Shown: one piece after another, positions 22,576 to 33,049 of the stretch
Layout: each line of letters starts with the position of its first letter
How positions within the stretch are numbered: position 1 is the stretch's first letter
NCBI GenBank assembly: GCA_949987705.1
Contig: OX465283.1
Span: forward strand, 5,188,207-5,252,206
Direction: 5' to 3'
Length of the DNA stretch: 64,000 bases
Source: Thereva unica
Lineage: Eukaryota > Arthropoda > Insecta > Diptera > Therevidae
Position numbers and translations under genes: made by a program
The notes under the pieces: generated by a model
What the model was told of the DNA's origin: nothing
Seen by the model: the letters and a program-made list of their open reading frames with translations, nothing else
The model's database searches: none

Positions 22576-23590
22576 CAAAATTTGAGAACAGTTAAAGTTG
22601 GCTCAACTTCAACACTAAAAATTACTTTTATTTTCGAAATTCTAGTGACATCTGTTTCTCGCACTGATGAGCAAGCAGAATTATTGTCCCAAAGTATGTT
22701 ATTTATATTAATTATTTTGTGTATATTGAAAATAAAATATTATTGCGTCAAAATTGCAATTTATCACAGTGCACATTGCAAAATTAGCACTTTAACATTG
22801 TGAACCCGACATAACACACTTTTTTCTAGAGGGAAACTAAAATTTTATCAAAAGCGACATCTGTGTGTCTTTGAAAAATACAATATTTCAGAGGTCATTT
22901 CTTGAGTCTAGCATACCGGGCTTTTGTTTGAACGCATAAAACCCCTTGTGTATCGTACATCACATTTCAAATCCTGCACATTGCGTCTGCACCTGATTTC
23001 AGATCACCTTTCCAGTTATAATTACTTGCCTCGATATTATATAGGTAATAATTGTACTAAATGATTGCCTCTTATTCAGTGTGCCTTATTTATTGTATTG
23101 TCGCCCAGCCACTTGTAGCTTCGAGGAAAAGTTATCGTGTTATCACGTTGCGTGCCATTAAAATTCGCCCACAATTGGATTTAATTGGCAATATACACTT
23201 CGCCACGTGCAGAATGTATGTAGGCGGCTGGTTAATTACGGTTAGAATGAAAAGAAGCCTTAGTGGAATTGGGGTCAGTGACCAAAACTCTCGCTTCTAA
23301 CGAATTGATTTCCTATACACACACACATTCATGCATTGTATATTATACGACACTATGCAAATGTAAATTATTAAATTGAGGCAATTGCGACAACATTGGG
23401 GTGGGAGTTTTGTGTTGGTGGTAGATTTAGTGCATTTTGTGATTTTATTTGTTTAATTTGCTTTATTTATTCAAAGGGGGAATCTGAAATTCGGAATTAA
23501 TTATGAGCTAAAAATACAATGAAAGTGTCAATTGGACGTTTGGAAGGAGATAAAGGTAAAACTAGTAATCGAATTTGGTTTCTTTAATAG
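22576..23590. other. Unassigned DNA with a small dispersed repeat at 22826-22925
   Basis: No coding sequence is recognised. The segment 22826-22925 shares ordered blocks (ACTAAAATTTTATCAAAAG, GCGACATCTG, TAGCATACCGGGCTT) with the reverse complement of 26758-26960. This marks a dispersed repeat with variable internal length. Confidence 0.4.
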
Positions 23591-23599
23591 TTTGACTAT

Positions 23600-23773
23600 G
23601 ATTGCATTAATAGAAGTGTACAAAATAACGTCAGAAGGATGGAGGACACAAGTGAGAATAAGTTGTAATTCAGTAACTCCCCTAAAGAATTAGGTCTGCG
23701 ACAAGGAGATGCGATCCAACCAATAATTCTTAACATTGCTTGAAAGGCGTTTTGGCGATCAGCACATGCAAGA
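23600..23773 (+). mobile_element. RTE-type reverse transcriptase snippet
   Basis: The translation NSPKELGLRQGDAIQPIILNIA matches the GLRQGDPLSP-LFN-A block of RTE-like reverse transcriptases. It is cut off on both sides, and the gypsy gag remnant begins directly after it. Confidence 0.5.
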
Positions 23774-25390
23774 GGTTTGTCGACTTTAACTTCGAAATAG
23801 ACTTCAAAAGCCAGAAGAAACTTTACAACAACTATGCGCTGATATCGACAGGCTGGTACATCTGGCTTTTGGTAGTTTCGTTCAAGACTGTATCAATAAA
23901 GTAGCGTGAGAGGCTCTTCTTACCTTATTTACTGACCGGGAACTGCCGCAGACAGCCAGATCGGCCGGAAAGAAGACTACCGCCGAACTTTTGGTATAGG
24001 CTCTGGTGTACGAGGCAGTGAAGCAAGCAACAAGGAGTACAGTCCACCTCAGGGAAATCAATACGACTGAGAATATTTGCCATCGAATCAACACCTTCGG
24101 AAGTACGTCGTCGTTTACTATGCTGGAATTGTGGTGAGCCGGGCCATCTATCTACACAGGGGTTGTCGAAATCGAAAAAGAGCGGAATCTCCAGGGAGTA
24201 GGAGTGGCTCAACATGCTGTGGAAAACGTGGACAACGGCAGAAAGGCGACCAGAGAGAGTTGGTTAGGAAAATTGAAGCCTCTGATGTCATCGTCAACAT
24301 TACCCAATTGCAGCGTAGCAACAACAGCTGTTATCTAGGGGAAAGTTGGTGATGAAATGCACAATTACGTCAGTGAGAGCCAGTGCAATTACATGAGGCG
24401 ATACTGATGGACGTGGTACTCGGCTATATTGAGCTTACTCATTCGTTCCTGGTAGCTGACATAGTAGGCGAGTGTATTCTCGGTATGGACTTTATGAAAA
24501 CACAGAATCCTATTGGACCTTGGAGAAGGAATGATGAAACATCGCAACAGGAAAATTCCAATGGATACTGCACTGTCCCGGCGACCATGCGACCCAGGTT
24601 TTAAATATCGTCAAAGGATGACTGTTGAGCCAAGCATAGGACCAGGGAATTCCAGATGCGCAACGCGACGACACGGATATCTGTGCGCAATGAAAAGAAC
24701 ACGAGGAGAAGCCTAAATGGGAAGACATCGCAGAAAGAAGCGAAGCTATTGGGCTCAGTGGGATTCATTGCATATCGAAGGAGTAGTGAACCGCAATTGG
24801 GAAACATCCGATGGTACTAGACCCTCGTGCGGGAATAATAGATAAAGGAGAATCTTAAGATGATCGTTGTTAAAATAAAACAAGGTACAACCTCCGAGCG
24901 AACAGTTGTGGATACCAGGAAGGTGACCTCGTTTGGCTGTTCAACCCTCGGCGACGGAAAGGAAAATCTCCGAAACTTCAGCGTCAGTGGGAGGGGCCCT
25001 ATAAAATCCTAACACGTATAAACGATGTTGTCTACCGGATTCAACAAGGACCCAAAGCAATCAAGAAGATTGTGCACATAGAAAGGCTGTGCCCTTGCAA
25101 TTGGCCTGATCCAGGATGGACAACTGTTCGGGAGGAACACTCCTAGAAAGGGCAGTGTGATGATTTATGCGCGCCATCTTTTAGAAGTTTGGAACAACGA
25201 TTATTACGATTTGAAATTACGATTTATACACTAAACGGACATGGCGCCATCTATTAGACTCTAGTTCTATTAGAAAGGACGGTAATTGAATACAAAGCTT
25301 TATCGGAAGGAAAGAATATTCCACCACGGTCTAGAAAAAGGAAAGTGTATTCCTTAATTCGAATCTATTAAGCCGTAAAAACGTAACAAT
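23774..25390 (+). mobile_element. Internally deleted Ty3/gypsy element with 3' LTR
   Basis: Order on the + strand: gag capsid-like sequence (23815-24075); a zinc knuckle reading CWNCGEPGHLST (24121-24160) whose last cysteine is lost; an aspartic-protease part with VADIVGECILGMDFM (24450-24497), though the DTGA active site is not visible; then a jump, without reverse transcriptase or RNase H, to an integrase C-terminus (EGDLVWLFNPRRRKGKSPKL, WEGPYKILTRINDVVYRI, 24917-25050). A polypurine AGAAAGGGCAG precedes TGTGATGA at 25156, where the LTR starts. The LTR is confirmed by its match to the solo LTR at 37318-37543. No virus-like envelope frame is present, and the element is defective. Confidence 0.78.
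25156..25390 (+). repeat. 3' LTR of the gypsy element
   Basis: It begins TGTGATGATTTATGCG. Shared blocks with the solo LTR at 37318-37543 (reverse strand) are GCGCCATCT, TGGCGCCATCTATTAGACTC, CTATTNGAAAGGACG and GAATATTCCACCACGG. The right end is approximate, near AACGTAACA. Confidence 0.65.
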
Positions 25391-26757
25391 ATGGTTCCTT
25401 GTCCCCTTTCGCCTAAGGTCGTACAACTTTTATGTCGCAGGGAGACACTTTATCGTATGTCACTCTTAGTGCTTCATAAACGTCACCCTTTTTTGCCGTT
25501 CCATAGGCGCGTGCATACAAATCGCAAGTTTGATTTGAGCTGCCATAATAAAAGCATATAAAAAATCCACACAAATTCTGCTTCCACCCACGCGACCTTG
25601 CTGGTATTTTTTTGGGGAAAGTTAAAAAATATTTTTTTCTTGTTTATTCTGAGAAAACATGAAACTAATAAATATTTAAGTTCAACCATTCTCGATTCAA
25701 ATTTCTCTCCATAAAATATTCAAAGTTTTAATCAGTTTCATGAAAACACGTTCGAGCCTACACTCACTCAACTCGGTTCAAAGAAAACTTCTTTTTTTTC
25801 GAGAAAGATTTATGACGAAGTGAAATGTTATTCATAGTTTATTGGAAAAGTTTTGTCGAAAAGTTTGAGTACAAAAATTCGGCAAACATAAGTGATTTTA
25901 CATAATCGATGGGAGCCCATGAAAAATGTATGAAAGTAGCACGAAACTCACAGAGAGAAGACAAGGCCTGTTTCACATGTAAGTCACAAAGTCGGCTTCA
26001 AATTGCCTTAAAGTCATATTGGATATTTTATTTCTACATGGGATTTGATGGAAATCCTTTTTGGGACAGGAGATAATAAAAATAAATTTCTATTTCAGGT
26101 ATTTAGTCTTCAGCGAGACCAATCTTCCACCATCCCTTTTTTTTGATAAATAATGTTCGACTATTTGACAAAGTCGATCTTTTCTGCCGTGGAATCCCGT
26201 TATCATCCTCAGGGTGTAAGCCTAATTTTATTTTATTACATGAATGTAGGCCTTAAAATTTTACACCAACATTGAACACGCGCCCCATCCAAATGGGATG
26301 CCTAAGCCTTAGACAAAGGGATGTGCACGTGCCAAAAGGAGATTTCATTTCTAGTCCCTCTTGGGTAGTCCTTGTGCACAATATTTTGGCAAGATAGCGA
26401 AAAGCGATACTCTCGCTCGCTCCCTCCCCGGTCGGTATATCCATTTTCTTCTGATCCAAACTTGAGCTTTGTATATCCGAAAGGGTTAATAAATTTAAAG
26501 GTTATTAAGCCCATTTATCTAAGGGTAATAAAGGAGCGACTGCCGCCTCCATTACACATATTTTAAGATTTTAACCCTGGGAATGCTGGAGAAAAATCCT
26601 TGAAAATTGTACAAGATGTTGAAGAAGATTTAATTGCTTTGAAATTTAATGAAAAGCTTCAGTTGCGCTGCTACCCGCACCCTGCGACGTTCAAATATGT
26701 TGTCAAGTGAAAGTATTTCGATTTCATATCTTGGATAACGGTAATTTTCATTTTGGG
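25391..26757. other. Unassigned DNA
   Basis: There are no exons, repeats with recognisable ends or RNA genes in this AT-rich stretch. The short open frames on both strands near 26250-26560 overlap each other and look like chance. Confidence 0.4.
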
Positions 26758-26960
26758 AGTAAGCCTGGTATGCTAAACCCTAGAAATTTCTTGGCCAATC
26801 TACAAATTATCAAAAAAAATTGTCAAGAAATCGCACAGAAATGTTTTTAGTATCAATTTCTGTAACCGGTTCAATAGAGAAAAGGCATTTTACCAGAAAT
26901 ATAGTTTTTTTTTAATGACGCGCAGATGTCGCTTTTGATGAAATTTTAGTTATTCCTTCA
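26758..26960 (-). repeat. Dispersed repeat (second copy of the 22826-22925 family)
   Basis: In reverse complement it carries ACTAAAATTTCATCAAAAG, GCGACATCTG and TAGCATACCAGGCTT in the same order as 22826-22925, but with a longer interior. Ends and mechanism are unknown. Confidence 0.4.
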
Positions 26961-27017
26961 GAAATGTCAATACACTTATTTTTTGAAGAAATTTTAAAGG
27001 TTCACGGCGCTCGCTCA

Positions 27018-27126
27018 GAGCCAAGTCAATACTGCACGTTGCGCGAGCAGTTGGCTTATTCAGCTGCAGACTTTCAATTGCTGAAGAAGTCGAATGCTCG
27101 CGCAACGTGCATTATGACTTGGCGCT
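27018..27126. other. Long hairpin, pre-miRNA-sized inverted repeat
   Basis: The arm AGTCAATACTGCACGTTGCG with CGAGCA (27024-27049) pairs with TGCTCGCGCAACGTGCATTA and TGACTT (27095-27120). The inner region TTGGCTTATTCAGC (27051-27064) pairs with GCTGAAGAAGTCGAA (27080-27094), leaving a loop of only about 15 bases. The whole stem is about 109 nt with a few mismatches. It could be a microRNA-like precursor or a small foldback insertion. Confidence 0.5.
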
Positions 27127-27590
27127 ACATGACATGTCAGGTGGATTTTGAAATTGAAAGTAGCTTTCCGTAATGGTAAAAATTATACATTGTTGTTGTT
27201 GGTTTTTATTCATATTTTTTAATTTTTTTTATTCTTTACTAATAATTAAAACAATTTTATTAATTTCAAACAATCATAAAACAATTTATGTAATGTTTGC
27301 AATGACTTTAAGTAACTGTCAAAAATTCTGAGCTAATGTCATTTTTTTCTTTTGGGAATAAATACAACAATTTTTTTTTCGTACCGGGTTTTAAGTCATT
27401 AACTAGCAAAAAGAAAGAAAATTTAAAAGTCTTTTGAAAATTATTTATAGTGATGCCTTCGTGTTTAGATAGACTTCAACTATAAACCCCAAAAGGGATA
27501 GAAAGAGTCGTCGATACAAGGCTTCGGTGAGGATTCTTTGATCTATGTACATACATATATGTGCAACTGGGATCTGAAGAGAATAGAATT
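27127..27590. other. Unassigned AT-rich DNA
   Basis: Long T- and A-runs dominate, and nothing coding is seen. Confidence 0.4.
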
Positions 27591-27594
27591 AATT

Positions 27595-27910
27595 GTTATC
27601 GGGCGTCGCTTACTGCTGTCTCCATACAGAAGTCGTAGAAATCGGAAAGACTGGTTCGACGATGAATGCAAGTCGTAGACAAAGAGTTCAGAAGAGAAAA
27701 AAAGAAAATTGCCAGACGGTAAAATGAAGCCTGGGAGAAAAATTTCGGTTGTGAACTAGAACAGTACAGAGCGTAAAAGCCTTGCTGCGAGGACAAATAG
27801 CGTAATCTAATCAGCGGCCCTAAAGGCATCTTGGAGCGATGGGAATATTACTTCTATAAATTACTAAATAGCGAACTAATTGAGGAGGCTCCACCAATAT
27901 CTAATGACAG
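27595..27910 (+). mobile_element. RTE-type linker fragment
   Basis: The + strand translation across frames gives KSRNRKDWFDDECK-like residues, AWEKNFG, and GILERWEYYFYKLLNSELIE. The last matches the G-ERWKEYFxELLN block that precedes the reverse transcriptase in RTE-type elements. Stops interrupt it. Confidence 0.55.
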
Positions 27911-27934
27911 CGCCGCGGCTAGACAATTGGAGGC

Positions 27935-29410
27935 CCTGTGCAAAAATTCAGCGGGTGGCCTCAGAGAGTCTAAAATTTTTTTTCGCTAGCTTCGCTCGTC
28001 GACTTTCCTTCATAGAGACCCATCTCTGCTGCAGAATTATGGAAAATGGACTCGGTGTAATGTTTAGACGTCGATCACATGCGCTATTGAGACGGCGAAA
28101 AATTATGCGCGCAAATCGCCTTTTCTGGCGGTCATGGAAGTGAAACGACTATGTCCTCTTGTGTCACTGGGGAACTGTGCTCTACGCATCTTGAGCGATC
28201 ACAAGGTTCGGGAATAATTCCATAATACCTCTCGAGTATAACGAATTTAAAAATCCCATTAGGCTACAAATACCTTTGCAAGCTTCGGAAATAATGGAAG
28301 CGTACATCGACATTTCGGAACAGAGATCCTTACCACTGATGTCCGATATTCTAGTGGGAGGATTTCGGAGTTTTTCCTCGAGCCACATGCATTGCTCTTG
28401 GTTTGGCTTGAATCCGGTAACATTTATGTGATGCAGGAAGTCGTAATGTTTCTTGACATAATAGAATGGGTCACAACGCTCGCCTAGTGCAGCGATTGCG
28501 ATGTCGATAATGTAATTATAAAACCCAATACGGTATTGTTCGAACGGATCGACAATCGGTTCGTCTTGACTTTCGTATGAGAATTGTGATGGGACGCGGT
28601 GTGTGCGTACTTTTTCTGCAGCGGGAAAATCTGCTTATACTCCCAATTGAGATCGGCAGCCTGGGCATAATAAATATCGTACGGCACTGAATTGTGCAAA
28701 CATTCGTAATGCCGTTTGATGACGCTGATTTGCGCCATCGCTTTGGTCAGTTCCGGATTGTAAATATTTTGAAACTTCATTTATCGATGCCAGGACGTCT
28801 TGCCAAATAACGACTGCGAATGCAAATTTATAAGAGCTGCATTTGTGTGCTAAGCTTCGCATTTGATGAGCGCTTACCAAGTCGGTCGATGTGTCACTTT
28901 CTACGACTATATCTGTACAGTTGTACAGTGCGTCAACAATTTGCGGAAGATTCTCGACTAAAAAAGCGGTGGCATTCTCGACTTGACCAACAGTTATCGG
29001 ACAGAGAATTTACGTGAATACCTTTAGCGATTGGTGCGTGCTTCTGGAGAACTGCCCGTTGGTGGTGCCCGAAAAACCATTATACACTTTCTGCACGGTT
29101 GAAAAAAGAATCAAAAACTTCGCGTGAAGCCTTCGCTGCATCGTTTAAAACGATATAAAGCGAATGGCAGGCGCATGGTATCAACGTGGCTAGCGGATTT
29201 ATATCGAGTATAATTTTCTGCACCGGTATTTTCCCCTTTCATATTGGAGATGTTGTCGTAGCCCTGACCGCGCATATCGTCTATGTTAAGGACAATATTC
29301 TTCAACATTTCAATCAGTAAATCGGCTATGCCTTGCCGGTTTTCGAAGTCTCATCCAATTTGACCGTGTATGCGGGCCATAAGGGCCGTCCTCACTACAC
29401 GGACTTAGAT
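27935..29410 (-). pseudogene. Dead hAT / ZMYM1-like transposase
   Basis: The minus strand reads GQGIADLLIEMLKNIVLNI, DDMRGQGYDNISNMKGENTG, then ILDINPLATLIPCACHSL and YIVLNDAAKASREVFDSFF (29350-29120). This is the DUF4371/hAT core found in zinc-finger MYM-type 1-like proteins (RGQGYDNGSNMKG and C-CHSLNL). A later piece with LFPNLVIA (about 28225) matches the C-terminal dimerisation region. Frameshifts and stops break it, and no N-terminal zinc finger or terminal repeats were found. It is a domesticated-transposase relative or a transposon relic, not a working gene. Confidence 0.7.
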
Positions 29411-29529
29411 CCCGCGCGCTTTTGGCCACACGACGTTTTAAAAAAGCGCGCATGAGCTTTTAATTTTCTGAATCTTGAGTAAATTGAGAAAACAAATCAA
29501 TTTTCATTTGAAATGCCATACGCGCTTTT

Positions 29530-29700
29530 GAAGAGACCAAAGGGATAGGCCCATTGTGATGCTATAGTGATCCTATTTAAAACTTGATGTTCAAGTCTCG
29601 TTCCTTCGCTAAACCATCTCGAGGAAGTAATGAATCTTTTAAGTTGCGGGATCCTAATCTTCGAGATTTCCACAAGAGTACCTAATGTGGTTAGACTCCT
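29530..29700 (-). repeat. Non-LTR 3' tail, second copy
   Basis: In reverse complement it contains ATAGCATCACAATGGGCC, shared with 13925-13955 in CENP-C intron 5. It lacks the CCTAA run. Confidence 0.4.
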
Positions 29701-29922
29701 TCTACATAGTGCTGGGCAGTGACAGAGGCTTACGCTATTGCGTTACTGGACTGGATCAGCTATGTGGCTGCTATTTCTTCTGGCATTTCTATTTCGGCTT
29801 CCTCCTTGAGCTATATATTGCTTAAGTTTTTGGTGCCCAAGCAAAATAAATGCCCACGGGCATGGGCACGTGTAAATGTACCCGCATCGGTATACATATA
29901 GATCATTTCAAACCAAGTGTCG

Positions 29923-30018
29923 TTTTACCAAGCAGTCCCCCAACTAAGCACTAACGACGTCCAATGCTGCTGGACCTACCCAATCGGACGAAACCGGTCA
30001 TCTGAGTATGCTAATGGC
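29923..30018 (-). pseudogene. 5S rRNA-like segment (copy 1)
   Basis: The reverse complement reads through the internal promoter of 5S rRNA: GGTTTCGTCCGATTGG, CAGCAGCATTGGACGTCGTT, AGTGCTTAGTTGGGGGACTG and CTTGG. It matches insect 5S rRNA from about base 10 to base 105 with scattered changes. The true 3' end of 5S is missing. It could be a 5S pseudogene or the head of a 5S-derived (SINE3-type) retroposon. Confidence 0.72.
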
Positions 30019-30469
30019 AACAGGATAATTCCCCGTTATCTTCGTCTTATACAGTTTTTAAAAGCCCCAATTTTGCTCCCTTTAGTCTGTGGGTGCGTGC
30101 TTGTTGCAGGCTAGGAGCGGGCGAGTGTTATTTTTAGTCAGGCATACCACACCTGTTTCTGGCGTCGTGGAGGCTAGTGCTTGCCTGTTTTTACTCGGGT
30201 GGATGGCCTTCAGATCCACTTGCACCATCATCTGTTCCAGGATGTTCTCCGGTGTTAGCTGCACCCGACGGCTGTTTTGTCCGTTTCATTCAGAAAACTA
30301 CGAAAGGTAGTAACTCATTTTCGCTTGTCCGCTCATAACTCACTTTTCAACATTTGATATGAGTCTAGTGGTCCTTCGTACTCTCGACTCACCTCCTCTG
30401 CCATGCGCGATGTACAAGTTCCTACTTTCCGCCGCCAGGATATCAATAGAGATCATTCATGTTATGGTA
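30019..30469. other. Unassigned DNA
   Basis: There is no recognisable gene. Overlapping short frames occur on both strands. Confidence 0.35.
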
Positions 30470-30598
30470 TATGCTGTTTCATCGGACGTAGTACTTTTTT
30501 TGGCGATGCGATACCTTGTACTAATAGTCCGTCATGTCGTTCGAGTCATGGTCCTATGTATAGTAGTAAGCTTGATCTGAAAGATAGAATAGAAAGGA
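30470..30598 (-). repeat. SINE-like repeat S2, copy 2
   Basis: The reverse complement has CAGATCAAGCTTACTACT, GAACGACATGACGGACTA and TTAGTACAAGGTATCGC, then an A-run. These are the same blocks in the same order as 8655-8762. Confidence 0.5.
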
Positions 30599-31424
30599 TA
30601 GGTTAGGGGTCTGGAGGGTGCCATACGTAGAGTTTATTTTCCTCCTGTTGCCCGTCCTGTTCAAAACTCGCGGCCTAACTAACGTTGCATACACTAGGAC
30701 CGAACTAGCCACTTTGACTTCTCATGGCCCCTTTGTTGCCGTCCTCTGAACCCTTCCTACTGGGAATTCCACGGTGTAAATTTCACTCAACTGAAAAGAA
30801 AACAAAGATTCTCACCTCAACGGAAACTTCAACTTAAGTCATTAATTACATAAACTAGTAAATAAATAAATAAGCATTACCTGGAATTTGCCGTGTGTAC
30901 CTTCTTAACACGTGCCGCGCAGTCAATAATTTCTTAATCGCATGAATCACAATCAGATAAGAGTTTTCTTCTACTTCAGTCAAAATAATCAAAAAGCAAA
31001 AAGAAAAAAACGAAACGAAAGAAAAACTTTGCACATTGTTTATTTTTAGATATTGACCTTATCGCAAAGCAGCTCCGCGGTTTTTAAGCGTGCAGCATGA
31101 GGAATGCTCCTCACAATCCAGCCACGTTCCCCGCCAGTCTCCTCTTATCACCCTTTATCATTATGCTTTGAAAATAAAAATTTTTTGGGCATCACTCTTG
31201 AGAATGGAAGCGGCGACCAGAATACTAATTCCTTTTAGTGCTTGTAAAACGAAAATAAAAGCAGCAAATTTGAATATTTTAATATGGAATGAACGAAGAA
31301 TAACGAAAGAAAATTAATGGCTGCAGCTCATGGCTGTGTCCGGCGAAGATGATCATTAGAAGTTTATTGTTACTAATAAAAAAATAAATTAATTTGTGAA
31401 ATTTATCGCTTTTTTTAATGTACT
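30599..31424. other. Unassigned DNA
   Basis: AT-rich non-coding sequence, with no element ends found. Confidence 0.35.
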
Positions 31425-31560
31425 GCGTGAATTTTTTTATGTGGCAGATCTAAGCTGACGTTTACCAGTCCGTCATGTCGTTGGTCACAGCATGGTGCAG
31501 TGTCTAGTAGAATAGAAGAGGTTTTAGATTAGGTCGATGGCGATGAACTGTGCGTTTGAA
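31425..31560 (-). repeat. SINE-like repeat S2, copy 3
   Basis: The reverse complement has TCTATTCTACTAGACACTGC, ACCATGCTGTGACCAACGAC and ATGACGGACTGG, then GATCTGCCACATAAAAAAAT. The A-rich end marks its 3' side. Confidence 0.55.
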
Positions 31561-32024
31561 CTATTGGATGTTGTAGGAATTCGGAAATCAGGGCACGATC
31601 TAGCACGTGCCTGTCTTGTACTACCGAAGGCGTGTAAGTAGAGCGGTGTCATCAACCGTACGGGACACCGGCAGACATGGTATGGGACGCTATGGCCAAA
31701 CGGAGTGAACTTAGTAGGTCACTCGTAAAAATATTATATTAAATAGGAGCGGTGAGTTTACCGCACCCTGTTACCGGCTATTTTTATTGTCAAAGACCCT
31801 ACTTTATGTGAAGTTGCTACTTTTGACGACGGTCCTTTCTGCTTTAAAATCATGTATAGTTGAGTACCGTTCATACCAAGTCATAGTCAGGTTTTTAGAA
31901 AAGACTTTCGATCCATACTGTATCGAATGCTTTCTCAAAATCGACCAGGCAGGCTCCGGTACACTGGCATTTCATGAAGTTCCAGTATTTGCCTGATAAC
32001 AGTTTGAAAGCGGCATGAATAGTG

Positions 32025-32890
32025 TCATCTCCCGCCCGCCCGTTTCTTTAACGGCTCTACAACCGGGATGCGGTCCTGGCCTTTCGCCACTGTTCTCTCC
32101 ACCGGTCCCGATTCTAAGCCGATGTCATCCAGTTTGGCACCGCTAAGATCTGCGTCCCGGACGCCATCCTTCCAGCGGACTTTGTCATCTTCACTCATAC
32201 GAGCTAGATGCCCTGCGCATCGGAGCCTACCGAGCTTTATTTTCTTCACAACATCTATGTCGATTCTCCGGAATCGTCCTTCTTTACATAAGGAGCCAAC
32301 CATCCTCCGTAGTATTTTCCTCTCAAACACAGCTAAGAGGTTTGAGTGCTTTTTGCTAACCACCCACATTTCAGATGCATGTGTGAGAACCGGTAAGATC
32401 ATCGTCTTCCATAGTGAAAGTTTAGACGTTATGGTTAGGTACTTGGATTTAAAGAGCCTTGACAGACTGTAGTAGGCTTTGTTGGCTCTTGGCAGTCGTA
32501 CGCGTATTTCTGGTTCCATGCTATTGTCAGCTGCTAATATTGACCCAAGGAAGGTAAATGATTTTACCAATTCAAACTTGTGTTCCTCTACCTTGATTGT
32601 GGGACCAATGTTAGGTGTTCTTGTAGACGAGGCCACCATGTACTTCGTTTTGCTTTTATTAATGTGCAGCCCCAGATTTCCTGCCGCCTGCTCAATCTGA
32701 GTGAAAACTTCTTGTACAGCTGTTGTTTTTCTTCCAATGATGTCAATGTCGTCTGCATAAGCTAGTAATTGGGTGGATTTATTGAGGATTGTGCCCCTTG
32801 ATGCGACGCGAAACACATGATCTATTTAGTTGCGAAGGGCTCCATCAGGAGACACCCAGGTGGCTTTATGGATATCTTTACGCACAAATG
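32025..32890 (-). mobile_element. RTE-type element: endonuclease end fused to an open RT C-terminus
   Basis: An uninterrupted 263-codon minus-strand frame (32816-32025) begins just before the catalytic box LLAYADDIDIIGR. It continues through GLHINKSKTKYM, LGSILAADNSMEPEIRVRL, LPVLTHASEMW and FERKILRRM to the RLRCAGHLARM block. The upstream sequence (32890-32820) encodes VRKDIHKATWVSPDGALRN, the end of an endonuclease. The whole N-terminal reverse transcriptase is therefore missing by internal deletion. The intact frame suggests a fairly young copy, though it cannot be active alone. Confidence 0.82.
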
Positions 32891-33049
32891 TAGTACCGAA
32901 TGGAAATTAGTTTGAAGCCCGCGAATGTTGGTAAAGTTGATACAAAAGTTTTTGTATCCCGGCTTCGCATGCGCAAGGTTGCAATCCTCAGCCGTTCGTC
33001 GAGTTGATAGGTTATATTTTCTATTTTTTAGTCTTCCCCCTTTTGGGTT

